A stretch of 64,000 nt of DNA from Eutrophobius brisbanensis (GCA_038131795.1 JAYPQE010000003.1:1240001-1304000); one strand, 5' to 3'. Shown: positions 18,128 through 27,245, numbered from the stretch's first letter. Numbers and translations: made by a program. Notes: a model not told the origin generated them from the sequence alone.

Positions 18128-18625
18128 TTAGTCCAGCTTATCCAGAATCTCGTCAATTTTTTCCGGCGTCAGATTTTCATGATAGACGTGGTCCACCATC
18201 ATCATCGGTCCGCCACAACAGGCTGCCAGACATTCTTCTTCCTGCTTGAGAAAAAATTTCCCATCAGCAGTGGATTCACCTGTCTTAATCCCCAGCTTGT
18301 TTTCTATATGTTCAACGATTTGGTCAGATCCACTGAGCATGCAGGAGATATTGGTGCAGACTGAAATGCTGTGCCTGCCCACTGGCTTTGTTTCCAGCAT
18401 TGAATAAAAGCTGGCCACCTCATAGACAGCAATTTTCGGCATACCCAGATATTCTGCAACGGCGTCCATCAATTCTGTAGTCAAATAGCCCTGATTTTCA
18501 TGCTGCACTTCCCGCAACGCCGCCAGCACTGCAGACTGCTTTTGATCTTCCGGATATTTCTTAATCCAGTGATCAATCTTCTCCCGTGCATGATCGGACA
18601 ATAGTTGTTTCGTCTCTTCTGTCAT
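18128..18625 (-). CDS. nuoE: NADH-quinone oxidoreductase subunit E
   Basis: 165 residues, the 24 kDa thioredoxin-like [2Fe-2S] subunit (cluster N1a). The four ligands are visible as Cys in VCTNISCML (C-x4-C) and in EECLAACCGGP (C-x3-C). The start has a purine-rich AGTGGA ribosome-binding site. It lies between nuoD and nuoF in the usual order. Confidence 0.97.
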   Translation of the reverse strand: MTEETKQLLSDHAREKIDHWIKKYPEDQKQSAVLAALREVQHENQGYLTTELMDAVAEYLGMPKIAVYEVASFYSMLETKPVGRHSISVCTNISCMLSGSDQIVEHIENKLGIKTGESTADGKFFLKQEEECLAACCGGPMMMVDHVYHENLTPEKIDEILDKLD

Positions 18626-18648
18626 TCCACTTTTACTTTTTAACTGCC

Positions 18649-19902
18649 TTACCTGTCGATTTCACCAAATACAATGTCCTGTGTACCAATCACCGCCACC
18701 ACATCAGCCAGCATATGGCCTTTTACCATTTCATCCATAGAGGCCAGATGGGCAAAACCCGGTGCACGTATTTTTAATCGATACGGTTTGTTTGCACCAT
18801 CTGATACCAGGTAGATACCAAATTCGCCTTTTGGATGTTCAATCCCTACATAACACTCACCTTCAGGAATACAATAACCTTCGGTAAATAATTTGAAGTG
18901 ATGAATCAAAGATTCCATATCATCTTTCATCTCTTCACGCTTTGGAGGAGACACCTTATGGTTGTCCAACATGACCGGACCTGGATTTTTCCTTAGCCAG
19001 TCAACACATTGTTTAATAATCCGGTTTGACTGGCGCATTTCCTCTATTCTGACCAGATAACGGTCATAGCAATCACCATTTACACCTACCGGAATATCAA
19101 AATCCATTTGATCATATACTTCGTATGGCTGTTTTTTTCTCAGATCCCATTCGATACCAGAGCCGCGTAACATGGCACCGGTAAACCCTAATTGCATGGC
19201 ACGCTCAGGACTCACCACACCTATACCTACTGTGCGTTGCTTCCAGATCCGGTTGTCTGTCAGCAGGGTCTCATATTCATCAACACAACCCGGAAATCGA
19301 TCAGTAAATGATTCAATATAATCCAGTAATGACCCCTGACGATTGGCGTTCAATTCAGCAATATCTTTTTCATTCTTCCATTGGGAGGTTGTGTATTGCG
19401 GCATGGTATCCGGCAAGTCACGATAGACCCCGCCTGGCCGATAATAAGTTGCATGCATTCGAGTCCCGGAAACGGCCTCATAACAATCCATCAGGTCTTC
19501 GCGCTCCCTGAAGCAATACAGGAACATGGTCATGGCGCCCACATCCAGGCCATGGCAACCCAACCATAACAAGTGATTAAGAATACGTGTGATCTCATCG
19601 TACATAACACGAATGTATTGCGCCCTGATGGGAGGTGTAAGGCCCAGCAGTTTTTCAATCGCGAGGACATAGGCATGTTCATTACACATCATGGACACAT
19701 AATCCAGTCTGTCCATGTAGCCTATGCTCTGATTATAGGGTTTATTCTCTGCGAGTTTTTCCGTTGCCCTGTGTAACAAACCAATATGAGGATCAGCCCG
19801 TTCAATATTTTCACCGTCCATCTCAAGAACCAGGCGTAATACACCATGGGCCGCAGGATGCTGCGGTCCAAAGTTCATTGTCATGTTTTTAATTTCAGGC
19901 AT
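18649..19902 (-). CDS. nuoD: NADH-quinone oxidoreductase subunit D
   Basis: 417 residues, the 49 kDa subunit that forms the quinone-binding site with NuoB. It begins with the MTMNFGPQHPAAHGVLR block containing the quinone-interacting histidine and ends with the family-typical DxVFGEIDR. It is a stand-alone gene, not fused to nuoC as in enterobacteria. Unlike the other junctions in this operon, it is separated from nuoC by 278 bp that hold a repeat element. Confidence 0.97.
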   Translation of the reverse strand: MPEIKNMTMNFGPQHPAAHGVLRLVLEMDGENIERADPHIGLLHRATEKLAENKPYNQSIGYMDRLDYVSMMCNEHAYVLAIEKLLGLTPPIRAQYIRVMYDEITRILNHLLWLGCHGLDVGAMTMFLYCFREREDLMDCYEAVSGTRMHATYYRPGGVYRDLPDTMPQYTTSQWKNEKDIAELNANRQGSLLDYIESFTDRFPGCVDEYETLLTDNRIWKQRTVGIGVVSPERAMQLGFTGAMLRGSGIEWDLRKKQPYEVYDQMDFDIPVGVNGDCYDRYLVRIEEMRQSNRIIKQCVDWLRKNPGPVMLDNHKVSPPKREEMKDDMESLIHHFKLFTEGYCIPEGECYVGIEHPKGEFGIYLVSDGANKPYRLKIRAPGFAHLASMDEMVKGHMLADVVAVIGTQDIVFGEIDR

Positions 19903-20180
19903 ATTTATATTTTATGGCCACAGAGATCACAGAGTATATTTATAAATATAATTCTCATTGAGATATCTTTACCCTTATGTGTGTCTTTAAGTATTTAATA
20001 ATTTGTATTTGCCACAGAGGACACAGAGATCACAGAGAATTATTATTTTAATTTTTATCATTTCTATGTGCTGTGTGGCTATATTTAATCTTTTTTCATT
20101 GCATTTTTTACAACAAAGGTCATCGTTAACAAAGATTTTAATATCTCTGTGTTCTCTGTGCGCTCTGTGGCTATATTTTT
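19903..20180. repeat. CACAGAG-type inverted-repeat element between nuoC and nuoD
   Basis: The 278 bp gap inside the nuo operon contains GCCACAGAGGACACAGAGAT continuing to CACAGAGA at 20011-20038. Its near-exact inverse lies at 20144-20171 (25 of 28 positions match), so the two could form a long hairpin around about 105 bp. A shorter direct copy, GGCCACAGAGATCACAGAG, is at 19916-19934, and a degenerate inverted copy (TATGTGCTGTGTGGCTATA) is near 20064-20082. Each arm is itself made of CACAGAG units spaced 8-9 nt apart. There is no open frame of note. It resembles the dispersed palindromic repeats found in many environmental genomes, but I cannot name a family. Confidence 0.75.
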
Positions 20181-20882
20181 TTATTCAGTTTCCGGTGTTT
20201 CTATTTTGTCAAAACGGCTATCATGACGAATTACCTTTGGTACCAGCACACGGTTTTTAATCGTCACAGGTTGATAAACAACGCGTTTTTTGTCCGGGTC
20301 ATATCTGACTTCAACATTCCCCTCCAGGGGAAAATCCTTTCGAAATGGGTGACCTATGAACCCATAGTCGGTCAATATCCGTCTTAAATCCGGGTGCCCT
20401 TCAAACAGGATACCGAACAGATCAAAGGCCTCTCGTTCAAACCAGTTTGCTGAAGACCAGATATCAACTACAGACTCAATCCTGGGTGGATCAGTATGTA
20501 TATAAGCCCGCACTCTAATTCGTCGGTTGTGAGAAATGGAAAGTAAATGGTAAACCACCGCAAACCGGGCAGGTTTATTCAGTTGATCATCATACACGCC
20601 TTTGCTGACGCCACGGCTAAACCCGGAGTTGGTTGTAGACTGGGTTTCCCAGTCGGCCTTTCCATAACTCAGGTAATCAATTCCACATAAATCAATTAAT
20701 TCTTCAAACTGAAATTCTGTTTTATTTTTAAGATCTGTTAAGACACTAACGGCATCAGCACAATCAACTTCCAGGGTAATCTGATCACGGTAAATTTTTG
20801 ACGATATGAGCCTATCTTTAAAAAACTCTTCCAACTGGCCATGAAATTTTTCCATTTGTTCCGACATAAATCCTAATGACAT
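20181..20882 (-). CDS. nuoC: NADH-quinone oxidoreductase subunit C
   Basis: 233 residues, the 30 kDa subunit of complex I. The signature EREAFDLFGILFEGHPDLRRILTDYGFIGHPFRKDFPLEG is complete (about 155-195). A later Met (residue 6, start at 20867) has a better-placed TAGGA ribosome-binding site than the first ATG, whose AAGG abuts it, so the protein may be 228 residues. The stop of nuoB is 2 bp upstream of the first ATG. The C-terminal tail after the signature is longer than minimal family members. Confidence 0.96.
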   Translation of the reverse strand: MSLGFMSEQMEKFHGQLEEFFKDRLISSKIYRDQITLEVDCADAVSVLTDLKNKTEFQFEELIDLCGIDYLSYGKADWETQSTTNSGFSRGVSKGVYDDQLNKPARFAVVYHLLSISHNRRIRVRAYIHTDPPRIESVVDIWSSANWFEREAFDLFGILFEGHPDLRRILTDYGFIGHPFRKDFPLEGNVEVRYDPDKKRVVYQPVTIKNRVLVPKVIRHDSRFDKIETPETE

Positions 20883-20884
20883 CC

Positions 20885-21373
20885 TTATCTTGACAACAGT
20901 ACCTTTGTCTTTCCACGCTTAATTTTCTTCTGGAGTTGTAATATTCCAAATAATAATGCTTCAGCAGTAGGCGGACATCCCGGGACATAAATATCCACCG
21001 GTACAACCCTGTCACATCCGCGAACCACTGCATATGAATAATGGTAATACCCCCCGCCATTTGCACATGACCCCATGGAGATGACCCAGCGTGGGTCCGG
21101 CATCTGGTCATACACCCTACGCAAGGCGGGCGCCATCTTGTTCACCAGGGTACCGGCAACGATCATGACATCGGATTGGCGTGGACTGGGCCTGAAAACG
21201 ATTCCGAACCTGTCCATATCATATCGAGAAGCACCGGCATGCATCATTTCAACGGCACAGCACGCAAGGCCAAACGTCATCGGCCACATGGAACCGGTTC
21301 GGGCCCAGTTAACTACATTATCAACGGTAGTAGTGACAATGCCCTTTTCATGGATTTTTTCATCTACTCCCAT
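20885..21373 (-). CDS. nuoB: NADH-quinone oxidoreductase subunit B
   Basis: 162 residues from the ATG at 21373, which starts MGVDEKIHEKG as in other NuoB proteins and overlaps the nuoA stop by 10 bases. An in-frame ATG at 21394 would add 7 residues inside nuoA and has no good ribosome-binding site, so I prefer the shorter form. NuoB holds the terminal [4Fe-4S] cluster N2; its cysteines are in GLACCAVEMMH (adjacent CC), MGSCANGGGYYHYSY and VYVPGCPPTAEAL-type segments, all present. It donates electrons to quinone in the NuoB/NuoD/NuoH chamber. Confidence 0.96.
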   Translation of the reverse strand: MGVDEKIHEKGIVTTTVDNVVNWARTGSMWPMTFGLACCAVEMMHAGASRYDMDRFGIVFRPSPRQSDVMIVAGTLVNKMAPALRRVYDQMPDPRWVISMGSCANGGGYYHYSYAVVRGCDRVVPVDIYVPGCPPTAEALLFGILQLQKKIKRGKTKVLLSR

Positions 21374-21720
21374 TCCAGTGCACCTTTTCGCCATTCATAA
21401 ATAAATCCAATGACCAAGACCCCCAGAAATAACATCATGGCCCAAAAACCTGCCATGCCAATCTCACGCAAGGCAATTGCCCATGGAAAAAAGAATGCAA
21501 TTTCAAGATCGAAAATTATAAACAGGATAGCCACCAGGTAATATCGAATATCAAATTTCATCCTGGCATCCTCAAAGGCCTCAAACCCACATTCATAAGG
21601 CGACATTTTTTCACTATCAGGATTACTTGGTCCGAGTAATTTACCTACGATGAAAAAACCGATTCCCATCACCAGGGTAATATAGATAAATATTAATATA
21701 GGCAGATAATTTTCAAGCAT
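21364..21720 (-). CDS. nuoA: NADH-quinone oxidoreductase subunit A
   Basis: 118 residues, three membrane helices, first gene of the complex I operon. The signature YECGFEAFEDARMKFDIRYYLVAILFIIFDLEIAFFFPWA is complete. It is preceded by a near-consensus sigma-70 promoter with a leader of about 38 bases between the -10 box and the start codon. The stop overlaps the start of nuoB. Confidence 0.97.
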   Translation of the reverse strand: MLENYLPILIFIYITLVMGIGFFIVGKLLGPSNPDSEKMSPYECGFEAFEDARMKFDIRYYLVAILFIIFDLEIAFFFPWAIALREIGMAGFWAMMLFLGVLVIGFIYEWRKGALEWE

Positions 21721-21758
21721 GATCTAACTGAAATTCGCTGTACTAGAGACGCTGCCAG

Positions 21759-21787
21759 ATTATACCGATAACACCCTGTGCTGTCAG
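21759..21787 (-). promoter_or_regulatory. Predicted sigma-70 promoter of the nuo operon
   Basis: On the minus strand, CTGACA (21787-21782) and a perfect TATAAT (21764-21759) are 17 bp apart. The -35 box differs from TTGACA at one base. Transcription would start about 30 bases before nuoA. This is the strongest promoter match I see in the window. Confidence 0.75.
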
Positions 21788-21854
21788 CGAAATGATGTGT
21801 TTATTTACAGTTTACGAACGAGGCTAAATGAGAATGTTTTGTATCTAAGCAATT

Positions 21855-21893
21855 AAAAAAGCCCCTGGGCACCGACACTGGCGCACAGGGGCT
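21855..21893 (-). terminator. Rho-independent terminator of the molybdenum hydroxylase operon
   Basis: Minus-strand stem AGCCCCTG/CAGGGGCT (21893-21886 with 21867-21860), an 18-nt internal part that can pair further, and a run of six T after it. It lies 23 bp past the stop of the large subunit and insulates it from the nuo promoter. Confidence 0.85.
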
Positions 21894-21915
21894 GTGTTTA
21901 ATTGCGCGGCTGAAC

Positions 21916-24225
21916 TCAGGCCATATCCAGTGCAGCCTTGATCCTCTCCGGTGTCAGCGGAATTTTACGGATTCTGACACCCGTGGCATCAAATACGGCA
22001 TTGGCAATAGCGGCAGGAACAACACGCATCACCGGCTCACCAGCACCTTTTGGCCCCAGTTCAGGCCTGTTAATCTTGGTAATCCTGACTTCCTCAGGGG
22101 CATCCAGCGAGGACAATATGGGATAACTGACCCAATTTCTTGCCAGGACAGTCTTTCTGTCGAACCTGACTTCTTCATACAGGGTACGGCTCAGAGACTG
22201 GATCAGATTACCTTCAATGGTGCGATCCAGGGTAAACGGGTTGATTATCAATCCATAGTCAGAGCCGACAAAGAACCTGCGTACCCAAATCTTTCCGGTC
22301 CGGGGGTTAATCTCAATCTCTGCAATGACAGCATTGGTCGCGTTATTACGCTGAGCGTAAGACACCCCTGTTCCAATTAAGGTACCATCTGCGCCTTTCA
22401 GTTTCCTCGGTGCCGTCCTGGGTTGCCAGTTCGCCAGTTCGGCAGCTGCCTTAAGCACTGCAGAATCGCGAGGGTCAGTAACATATTTAATACGAAATGC
22501 CACCGGATCTTCCCCGGCAGCAAATGCCAGCTCATCAATGAATGACTCAGATGCGAAATGCACCTCCGGCCCATAAGGGTCGCGGAAATGTGAGGTCCTC
22601 AATGGCGATGCCATTTCTCTTAATGGCGTGATAGTTGACCAGCCATGACGCTTGTTGGCAAACCCATAAGAATTGGCCGGTTGCTGCATGGTATAGCGCT
22701 TGGGTCTGTTGTGACCCAGCAAATGCCCTGCCAGGGTTTCACCAGGACCATCTTCCCTGGAACTGACGTCCTGTCTGGTAAATCCTTTCAGGTGATAATC
22801 ATAGGCGGTAACATTGCCATTATTATCAATGGCACCCCGCGTCGTGATAACCGATGCAGGTCCCTTGGGGTCCCAGGCATGGCCTTCATCACGCATCCAT
22901 TGCACCCTCACCGGTGCGCCGGTCTTCATGGACATGATAATGGCATCGGCCACGCCATCGCCTGAATCAGATCGTCCATATGATCCCGGACCAGGCGCCC
23001 AAATTGCCCGCACCGGTACCGGTTTGTCCTTTTCATAAACCCCCATGAATTTTGCCGCGAGGATGGCGCCGTCATAGAACTTCTGGGAATCTGTCCACAC
23101 GGTCCCTTCTCCTCCCTGGATGTCTGCTACACCCAGTGCCGGTCCCATGCGCGCATGGGTCTGAAAAGGCCATTCATATTCCGCCTGCACCACATTACCA
23201 GAGCTAGAGATTGCAGCATCCACATCGCCGATATCGGTATCATAATCGGACTTCTCAATATCCGCCTGGCGAATATAGTCGTGCAATTCTTCCGAGGTGG
23301 TTGGAAAACCTGAATCGGACTCATCCCAACTGACCTTTAATTCCCTTGCGGCTTTAATGGCGTCCCATTCATTCTCTGCCACGACACCAATAAATTCTTT
23401 TTCATGGACCAGTTTCGCGCCACGGATATGACGAATAGACCCTTCATCCACTGAGGCTATGGTAGCACCCGCAGATGGGGGTCTGATCATCCTGCCATGT
23501 AACATTCCCTCAACCCGGACGTGTGAGGCAAATTCCGTCTCCGGGATCATCTTACCTGCGATGTCCTTTCGGCCAACAGATGTACCGACAACTTTATATT
23601 CAGAGGATTCTTTTAATTTGGCCTTGCCTTCTAACTCGAGACTGTTGCCATATCGACCATTCCACTCAAGTTTAACTGTAGAGAATTCATTGCCGATAAG
23701 GTCACCGTAAGATACCTGTTTTGAACTGTCATTTTTTGCGGATACCACACCATTATTTACAGTTAACTGATCTGCAGACACGCCGAGCCTGTCTGCGGCT
23801 TTTTCCACCAGGACCATCCTGGCCTCTGCAGCGGCCTGTCTTAATGCCACTCCGGAATTACTGCATCCCGTACTACCACTGGCGCCTCCCTGATCAACGG
23901 CGATATAGCTATCACCAAAAAAGGTGTTTACCCGTTCAATATCCACGTCCAGTTCTTCAGCCACAAGCTGGGCAATGGCCGTATCCACGCCCTGTCCCAT
24001 GTCCATTTTGCCCCAGTATGCGGTCACACTGCCGTCCTTATGAACTGCGATCCAGGTACTGAGCTTTGTCGGGTCCAGGTCCCTGGCCGGTGGAAAATCA
24101 TGGTCTGCCGCCATTAATGCATCCATTGGTAATGAGGCCCCCAGTACCAGGGCACCCCCACCTTTAAGTGAATTTACCAGCAGGTCTCGTCTTGCAATCT
24201 TTAATTGGGTCAGTTCTTCTAACAT
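21916..24225 (-). CDS. Molybdopterin-binding large subunit, isoquinoline 1-oxidoreductase-like (xanthine dehydrogenase family)
   Basis: 769 residues from the ATG at 24225, which has an AGGAGGGGAG ribosome-binding site; an upstream ATG at 24255 would add 10 residues. It has a twin-arginine-like leader (ARRDLLVNSLKGGGALVLGASLP), so the complex may be exported. The molybdopterin-binding segments typical of the two-subunit IorB branch are present: YWGKMDMGQGVDTAIAQLVAEEL, QGGASGSTGCSNSGVALRQAA, and the C-terminal GAGEPVMRVVPAAIANAV with the catalytic Glu of the GxxE motif. These enzymes hydroxylate N-heterocycles or oxidise aldehydes using water as oxygen source. The preceding gene encodes the [2Fe-2S] subunit; no FAD subunit is present, as expected for the IorAB type, which passes electrons to cytochrome c-like acceptors. 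Substrate unknown. Confidence 0.9.
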   Translation of the reverse strand: MLEELTQLKIARRDLLVNSLKGGGALVLGASLPMDALMAADHDFPPARDLDPTKLSTWIAVHKDGSVTAYWGKMDMGQGVDTAIAQLVAEELDVDIERVNTFFGDSYIAVDQGGASGSTGCSNSGVALRQAAAEARMVLVEKAADRLGVSADQLTVNNGVVSAKNDSSKQVSYGDLIGNEFSTVKLEWNGRYGNSLELEGKAKLKESSEYKVVGTSVGRKDIAGKMIPETEFASHVRVEGMLHGRMIRPPSAGATIASVDEGSIRHIRGAKLVHEKEFIGVVAENEWDAIKAARELKVSWDESDSGFPTTSEELHDYIRQADIEKSDYDTDIGDVDAAISSSGNVVQAEYEWPFQTHARMGPALGVADIQGGEGTVWTDSQKFYDGAILAAKFMGVYEKDKPVPVRAIWAPGPGSYGRSDSGDGVADAIIMSMKTGAPVRVQWMRDEGHAWDPKGPASVITTRGAIDNNGNVTAYDYHLKGFTRQDVSSREDGPGETLAGHLLGHNRPKRYTMQQPANSYGFANKRHGWSTITPLREMASPLRTSHFRDPYGPEVHFASESFIDELAFAAGEDPVAFRIKYVTDPRDSAVLKAAAELANWQPRTAPRKLKGADGTLIGTGVSYAQRNNATNAVIAEIEINPRTGKIWVRRFFVGSDYGLIINPFTLDRTIEGNLIQSLSRTLYEEVRFDRKTVLARNWVSYPILSSLDAPEEVRITKINRPELGPKGAGEPVMRVVPAAIANAVFDATGVRIRKIPLTPERIKAALDMA

Positions 24226-24238
24226 TTTTTCTCCCCTC

Positions 24239-24706
24239 CTATCCTGCCATCTCATCAGCGGCTTTTCTGACTGCTCTCAGAATTGCCATATGGGTTCCAC
24301 AACGGCATTGTAATCCAGCCAGGTGGTCCCTGATTTCCTGGTCCGTACGTTTTGGATTTTCTTCCAGAAACGCCACTGCAGTCATCAACCAGCCGTTAAT
24401 ACAGTACTCACATTGTCCTGCTTCTTCCTCAATGAAGGCCTTTTGCACAGGATGAGGATTTTCTTTACTACCAATGCTGTCCAGGGTACGTATCTTTCCG
24501 GTGACCGCCGACATGGGTGTCACACATGAACGAATTGCCACACCGTCCTGTATCACTGTGCAGGCACCGCACTGGGCCAGGCCGCAACCAAATTTGGGCC
24601 CCTTCTTTCCCAGGTCATTCATCAATGCATACAACAATGGCATATCCGGATCGGCTTCAATGACTTGCTTCTTTCCGTCAATATTCAGGGTAAATTTCTT
24701 AGACAT
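24239..24706 (-). CDS. [2Fe-2S] small subunit of molybdenum hydroxylase (IorA/CoxS-like)
   Basis: 155 residues with both iron-sulphur motifs of the family: plant-ferredoxin type GCGLAQCGACTVIQDG (C-x4-C-x2-C, about 40-55, with a later Cys in RSCVTP) and the C-terminal CEYCINGWLM ... CRCGTH four-helix cluster. It transfers electrons from the molybdenum cofactor of the downstream large subunit. Its stop lies inside the ribosome-binding region of that gene, so the two are tightly coupled. It has no leader of its own; in this family the small subunit is co-exported with the Tat-tagged large one. Confidence 0.94.
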   Translation of the reverse strand: MSKKFTLNIDGKKQVIEADPDMPLLYALMNDLGKKGPKFGCGLAQCGACTVIQDGVAIRSCVTPMSAVTGKIRTLDSIGSKENPHPVQKAFIEEEAGQCEYCINGWLMTAVAFLEENPKRTDQEIRDHLAGLQCRCGTHMAILRAVRKAADEMAG

Positions 24707-24908
24707 GTTTTCGCCCCCAGGCTGTATTACTTACAAGTATTGGAATATCTCAAGTTTAGCGTAATTAGCTATTGAATTCATAGACTGGATAATGAAATTA
24801 CAATGGAACGTACTCGTCCCATATTTATTTATACGAAATATTTAAGATTCATAAAAATATATAATAGAAACAACAAGAATTTTCATATAGTTACCGTAAA
24901 ACATGATA

Positions 24909-26573
24909 TTACAGATCTAATCCAGTTGCCTGATAAACTCTCTTACCTGCAATAAAGGTGGCAACAGGCCTGATTCCTTTTATATCAGATGCTGACATTG
25001 TAAGAATATCCTCATCGATCAATACAAAATCTGCATATTTACCTGTTTCGATGGAGCCCGTTATTTTTTCATTAAACATCATATAGGCATTATTCAGGCT
25101 CATGACCTTGATGGCATCCTGGCGAGTGATCTTTTGTTCTACGCCAACGGGTCCAAGGTCCAGTGTGTCCCGGGTAATATAATAATACATGTTAATAAAG
25201 GGATTGTTCGGCGCGCTCGGCCAGTCACTTCCACCGGAGACAACAATTTCGTTGTCCAGCAGATCTTTGATGCGCATGGCATTCTCAAAACGTTGTCTGC
25301 CCCAACGCCTCTGACTCCTTGCGGCCCCCATATAGGGTTGAAACTGTGCTGAAACCAGTACGCCCAGATTTTTCATTCTTTCAATCTGATCGTCATGGAC
25401 AAGCTGTATATGCTCTACTATCCATCTCCGATCCTTAATTGTCCTGTCATTATCAGCCGCTTCATAGGCATCCAGGACCAGGTCCAGGGTCCTGTCTCCT
25501 CCCACATGAATAGCAGGCCGCCAGCCATATGAGTGTATCTTGCGTATAGCCGCAATAAAATCTTGAGGCGGCAATCGAAGCTGGCCAATGTTGCCATCAT
25601 CACTGTTGGAGTACGGTTCTCTCATCCAGTCTCCCGGATTGTATTCTGCCACGCCATCTAACCTCAGCCATGCATCACCAAACCCGGACAACATGGTGTC
25701 GATCCTGTCTTCTTCGCCAGCATTCAATTCCAGACCAATGGCAACCCGTAATGTAAGCCCACCTTCCTCCCAGAGTTCAAAGTAGGCCTGCATGACGTCC
25801 GGATACAATTGCAGGTCACGGATACCTGTGAGACCCAGGGTATTTTGCCTTCGCTGCATCCGGGTAATTAATTCTTTTTTCTCCTGTAGCGAAGGTTGTG
25901 GGACGATACCCGCAGCAAAGATCATCACCGCTGCAGGTTGTCCGGTGACAAGCCCTGTTGGCTCGCCCTTACTATCACGGTGGACCACTACCCGGGGAGG
26001 CCCTTCATTATCTGGACCAATTCCCAGAGATCGAAGTGCGGTGCTGTTTAAATGCAAACGACTACGGGTCTCATAAACGACAACAGGATTGACCGGGGAA
26101 ATTTGGTCCAGCTCCTGTAGTGACGGTCCACGTTTTTCCACGAGGTCGGACTCACTCCAGCTCATGGTGGTATATATGGTGGATCCGGGGTCACTATTAT
26201 TCACGGCCTGTTCTAGTCTGGACAATATTTCCTCCAGGGTTTTAACACCCAGGAGATCGATACCACGCATGGTTAACAGGGCAACATGATATTGATGGTT
26301 ATGGTTGTCCATTAAGCCCGGCAATACTGTTTTACCATTTAGATCGATTCTGGTAGTGCCCTGACCGGCCGATGACAGGATATCGCTACTGGAACCAACA
26401 GTCAGGAACTTCCCGTCCTTGACTGCAAACGCCTCAACCACGTTATATTCGGGATCAATGGTGATGATATTGCCATTAATATAGACAACGTCCGGTATCT
26501 CACCAGGACTGGACTGGGCAATGACCTGGGAAAAAAATAAAACCAGGGACAGACCAACCAGGACTTTAATCAT
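24909..26573 (-). CDS. Secreted YtcJ-like amidohydrolase (amidohydrolase family 3)
   Basis: 554 residues. Residues 1-19 are a Sec signal peptide (ending VIAQ). The mature part is a metal-dependent amidohydrolase: an N-terminal beta-sandwich strand (VYINGNIITIDPEYN), the HxH metal motif in LMDNHNHQYH (about 88-97), further His residues in HVGGDRTLDLVLDAYE and VEHIQLVHDDQIERM, and the terminal metal Asp in GGSDWPSAPNNPF. YtcJ-type enzymes hydrolyse N-substituted formamides, amides or related bonds; the substrate is not predictable. It lies 9 bp downstream of the DoxX gene on the same strand and probably shares its transcript. Confidence 0.9.
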   Translation of the reverse strand: MIKVLVGLSLVLFFSQVIAQSSPGEIPDVVYINGNIITIDPEYNVVEAFAVKDGKFLTVGSSSDILSSAGQGTTRIDLNGKTVLPGLMDNHNHQYHVALLTMRGIDLLGVKTLEEILSRLEQAVNNSDPGSTIYTTMSWSESDLVEKRGPSLQELDQISPVNPVVVYETRSRLHLNSTALRSLGIGPDNEGPPRVVVHRDSKGEPTGLVTGQPAAVMIFAAGIVPQPSLQEKKELITRMQRRQNTLGLTGIRDLQLYPDVMQAYFELWEEGGLTLRVAIGLELNAGEEDRIDTMLSGFGDAWLRLDGVAEYNPGDWMREPYSNSDDGNIGQLRLPPQDFIAAIRKIHSYGWRPAIHVGGDRTLDLVLDAYEAADNDRTIKDRRWIVEHIQLVHDDQIERMKNLGVLVSAQFQPYMGAARSQRRWGRQRFENAMRIKDLLDNEIVVSGGSDWPSAPNNPFINMYYYITRDTLDLGPVGVEQKITRQDAIKVMSLNNAYMMFNEKITGSIETGKYADFVLIDEDILTMSASDIKGIRPVATFIAGKRVYQATGLDL

Positions 26574-26582
26574 GTGTATTTG

Positions 26583-27029
26583 TTAGTCTTGTTTATTGGA
26601 AAATAATTTTGCATCCAGACTCAACGGACCTGGTCCATAAGCGAATATTGCCAGAAATACACAGAAATATACTATCGCCAGTTCACCCCCATTGAATGTG
26701 GGAAACCAGGCCAGGTGTGAATTCAAATAGGCCATGACCATGAGAATTGCCGTTAACAACGCCGCCCAACGGGTAAATAAACCCAGCACCACCAGGATGG
26801 CCACATAAAATTCAATAAAGCCTGCCACCCAGAGCATGTTTATGCCCACGTCTAATCCAAAAAAATCCAGGCCGCCCGTAAAGGGTTGTTTCTTTTCACC
26901 AAACATCTTTCCATAGCCGTGCCCGACCATCATCATCAGGCCCGACATAATCCTGAGCAGTTCCCATGAAACCATTTGAAACTTGTTTGCCGTATTATTA
27001 AATTTGTCATTAATTAATTTAAAACCCAT
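26583..27029 (-). CDS. DoxX-family membrane protein
   Basis: 148 residues with four predicted membrane helices. The DoxX pattern is seen in RIMSGLMMMVGHGYGKMF, the GLDVGINMLWVAGFIEFYVAILVVLGLFTRWAALLTAILMVMAY core and the C-terminal AIVYFCVFLAIFAYGPGPLSLDAKL. A GAGGAA ribosome-binding site precedes the start. DoxX proteins are small inner-membrane proteins linked to redox or thiosulphate metabolism in some organisms, without a single established activity. It heads a two-gene unit with the amidohydrolase and is divergent from the hydroxyacid dehydrogenase. Confidence 0.9.
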   Translation of the reverse strand: MGFKLINDKFNNTANKFQMVSWELLRIMSGLMMMVGHGYGKMFGEKKQPFTGGLDFFGLDVGINMLWVAGFIEFYVAILVVLGLFTRWAALLTAILMVMAYLNSHLAWFPTFNGGELAIVYFCVFLAIFAYGPGPLSLDAKLFSNKQD

Positions 27030-27186
27030 GGCTTTTTCCTCATCCTGTAAAGGGGCGTTGGGACTATCTATTCTGGACTAATCAATTCCGTAGTAATAGT
27101 CGACACAGATCTCCCTGATTTTTATACAAAATTTCTCCTTTAGTTAGCAAGGAATGTGAAATTTAATGGTCATAATCAAAAACTAT

Positions 27187-27214
27187 TTGAGACAAGGTGA
27201 ATTTTCCTTATAGT
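27187..27214 (+). promoter_or_regulatory. Predicted promoter of the exported D-2-hydroxyacid dehydrogenase
   Basis: TTGAGA and TATAGT are separated by 16 bp, 32 bp before the start codon. A GGAAG ribosome-binding site follows at the proper distance. Confidence 0.5.
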
Positions 27215-27245
27215 AAGAAGCATTACTCGGCAACTGGAAGACAAC

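Noticed and set aside
19903..20180. CACAGAG units as a CRISPR array
   Set aside because: The arms are inverted and irregularly spaced, there are no uniform spacers and no cas genes in the window.
21364..21394. Longer nuoB starting at 21394
   Set aside because: It would overlap nuoA by 31 bases without a ribosome-binding site; the ATG at 21373 gives the usual NuoB N-terminus.
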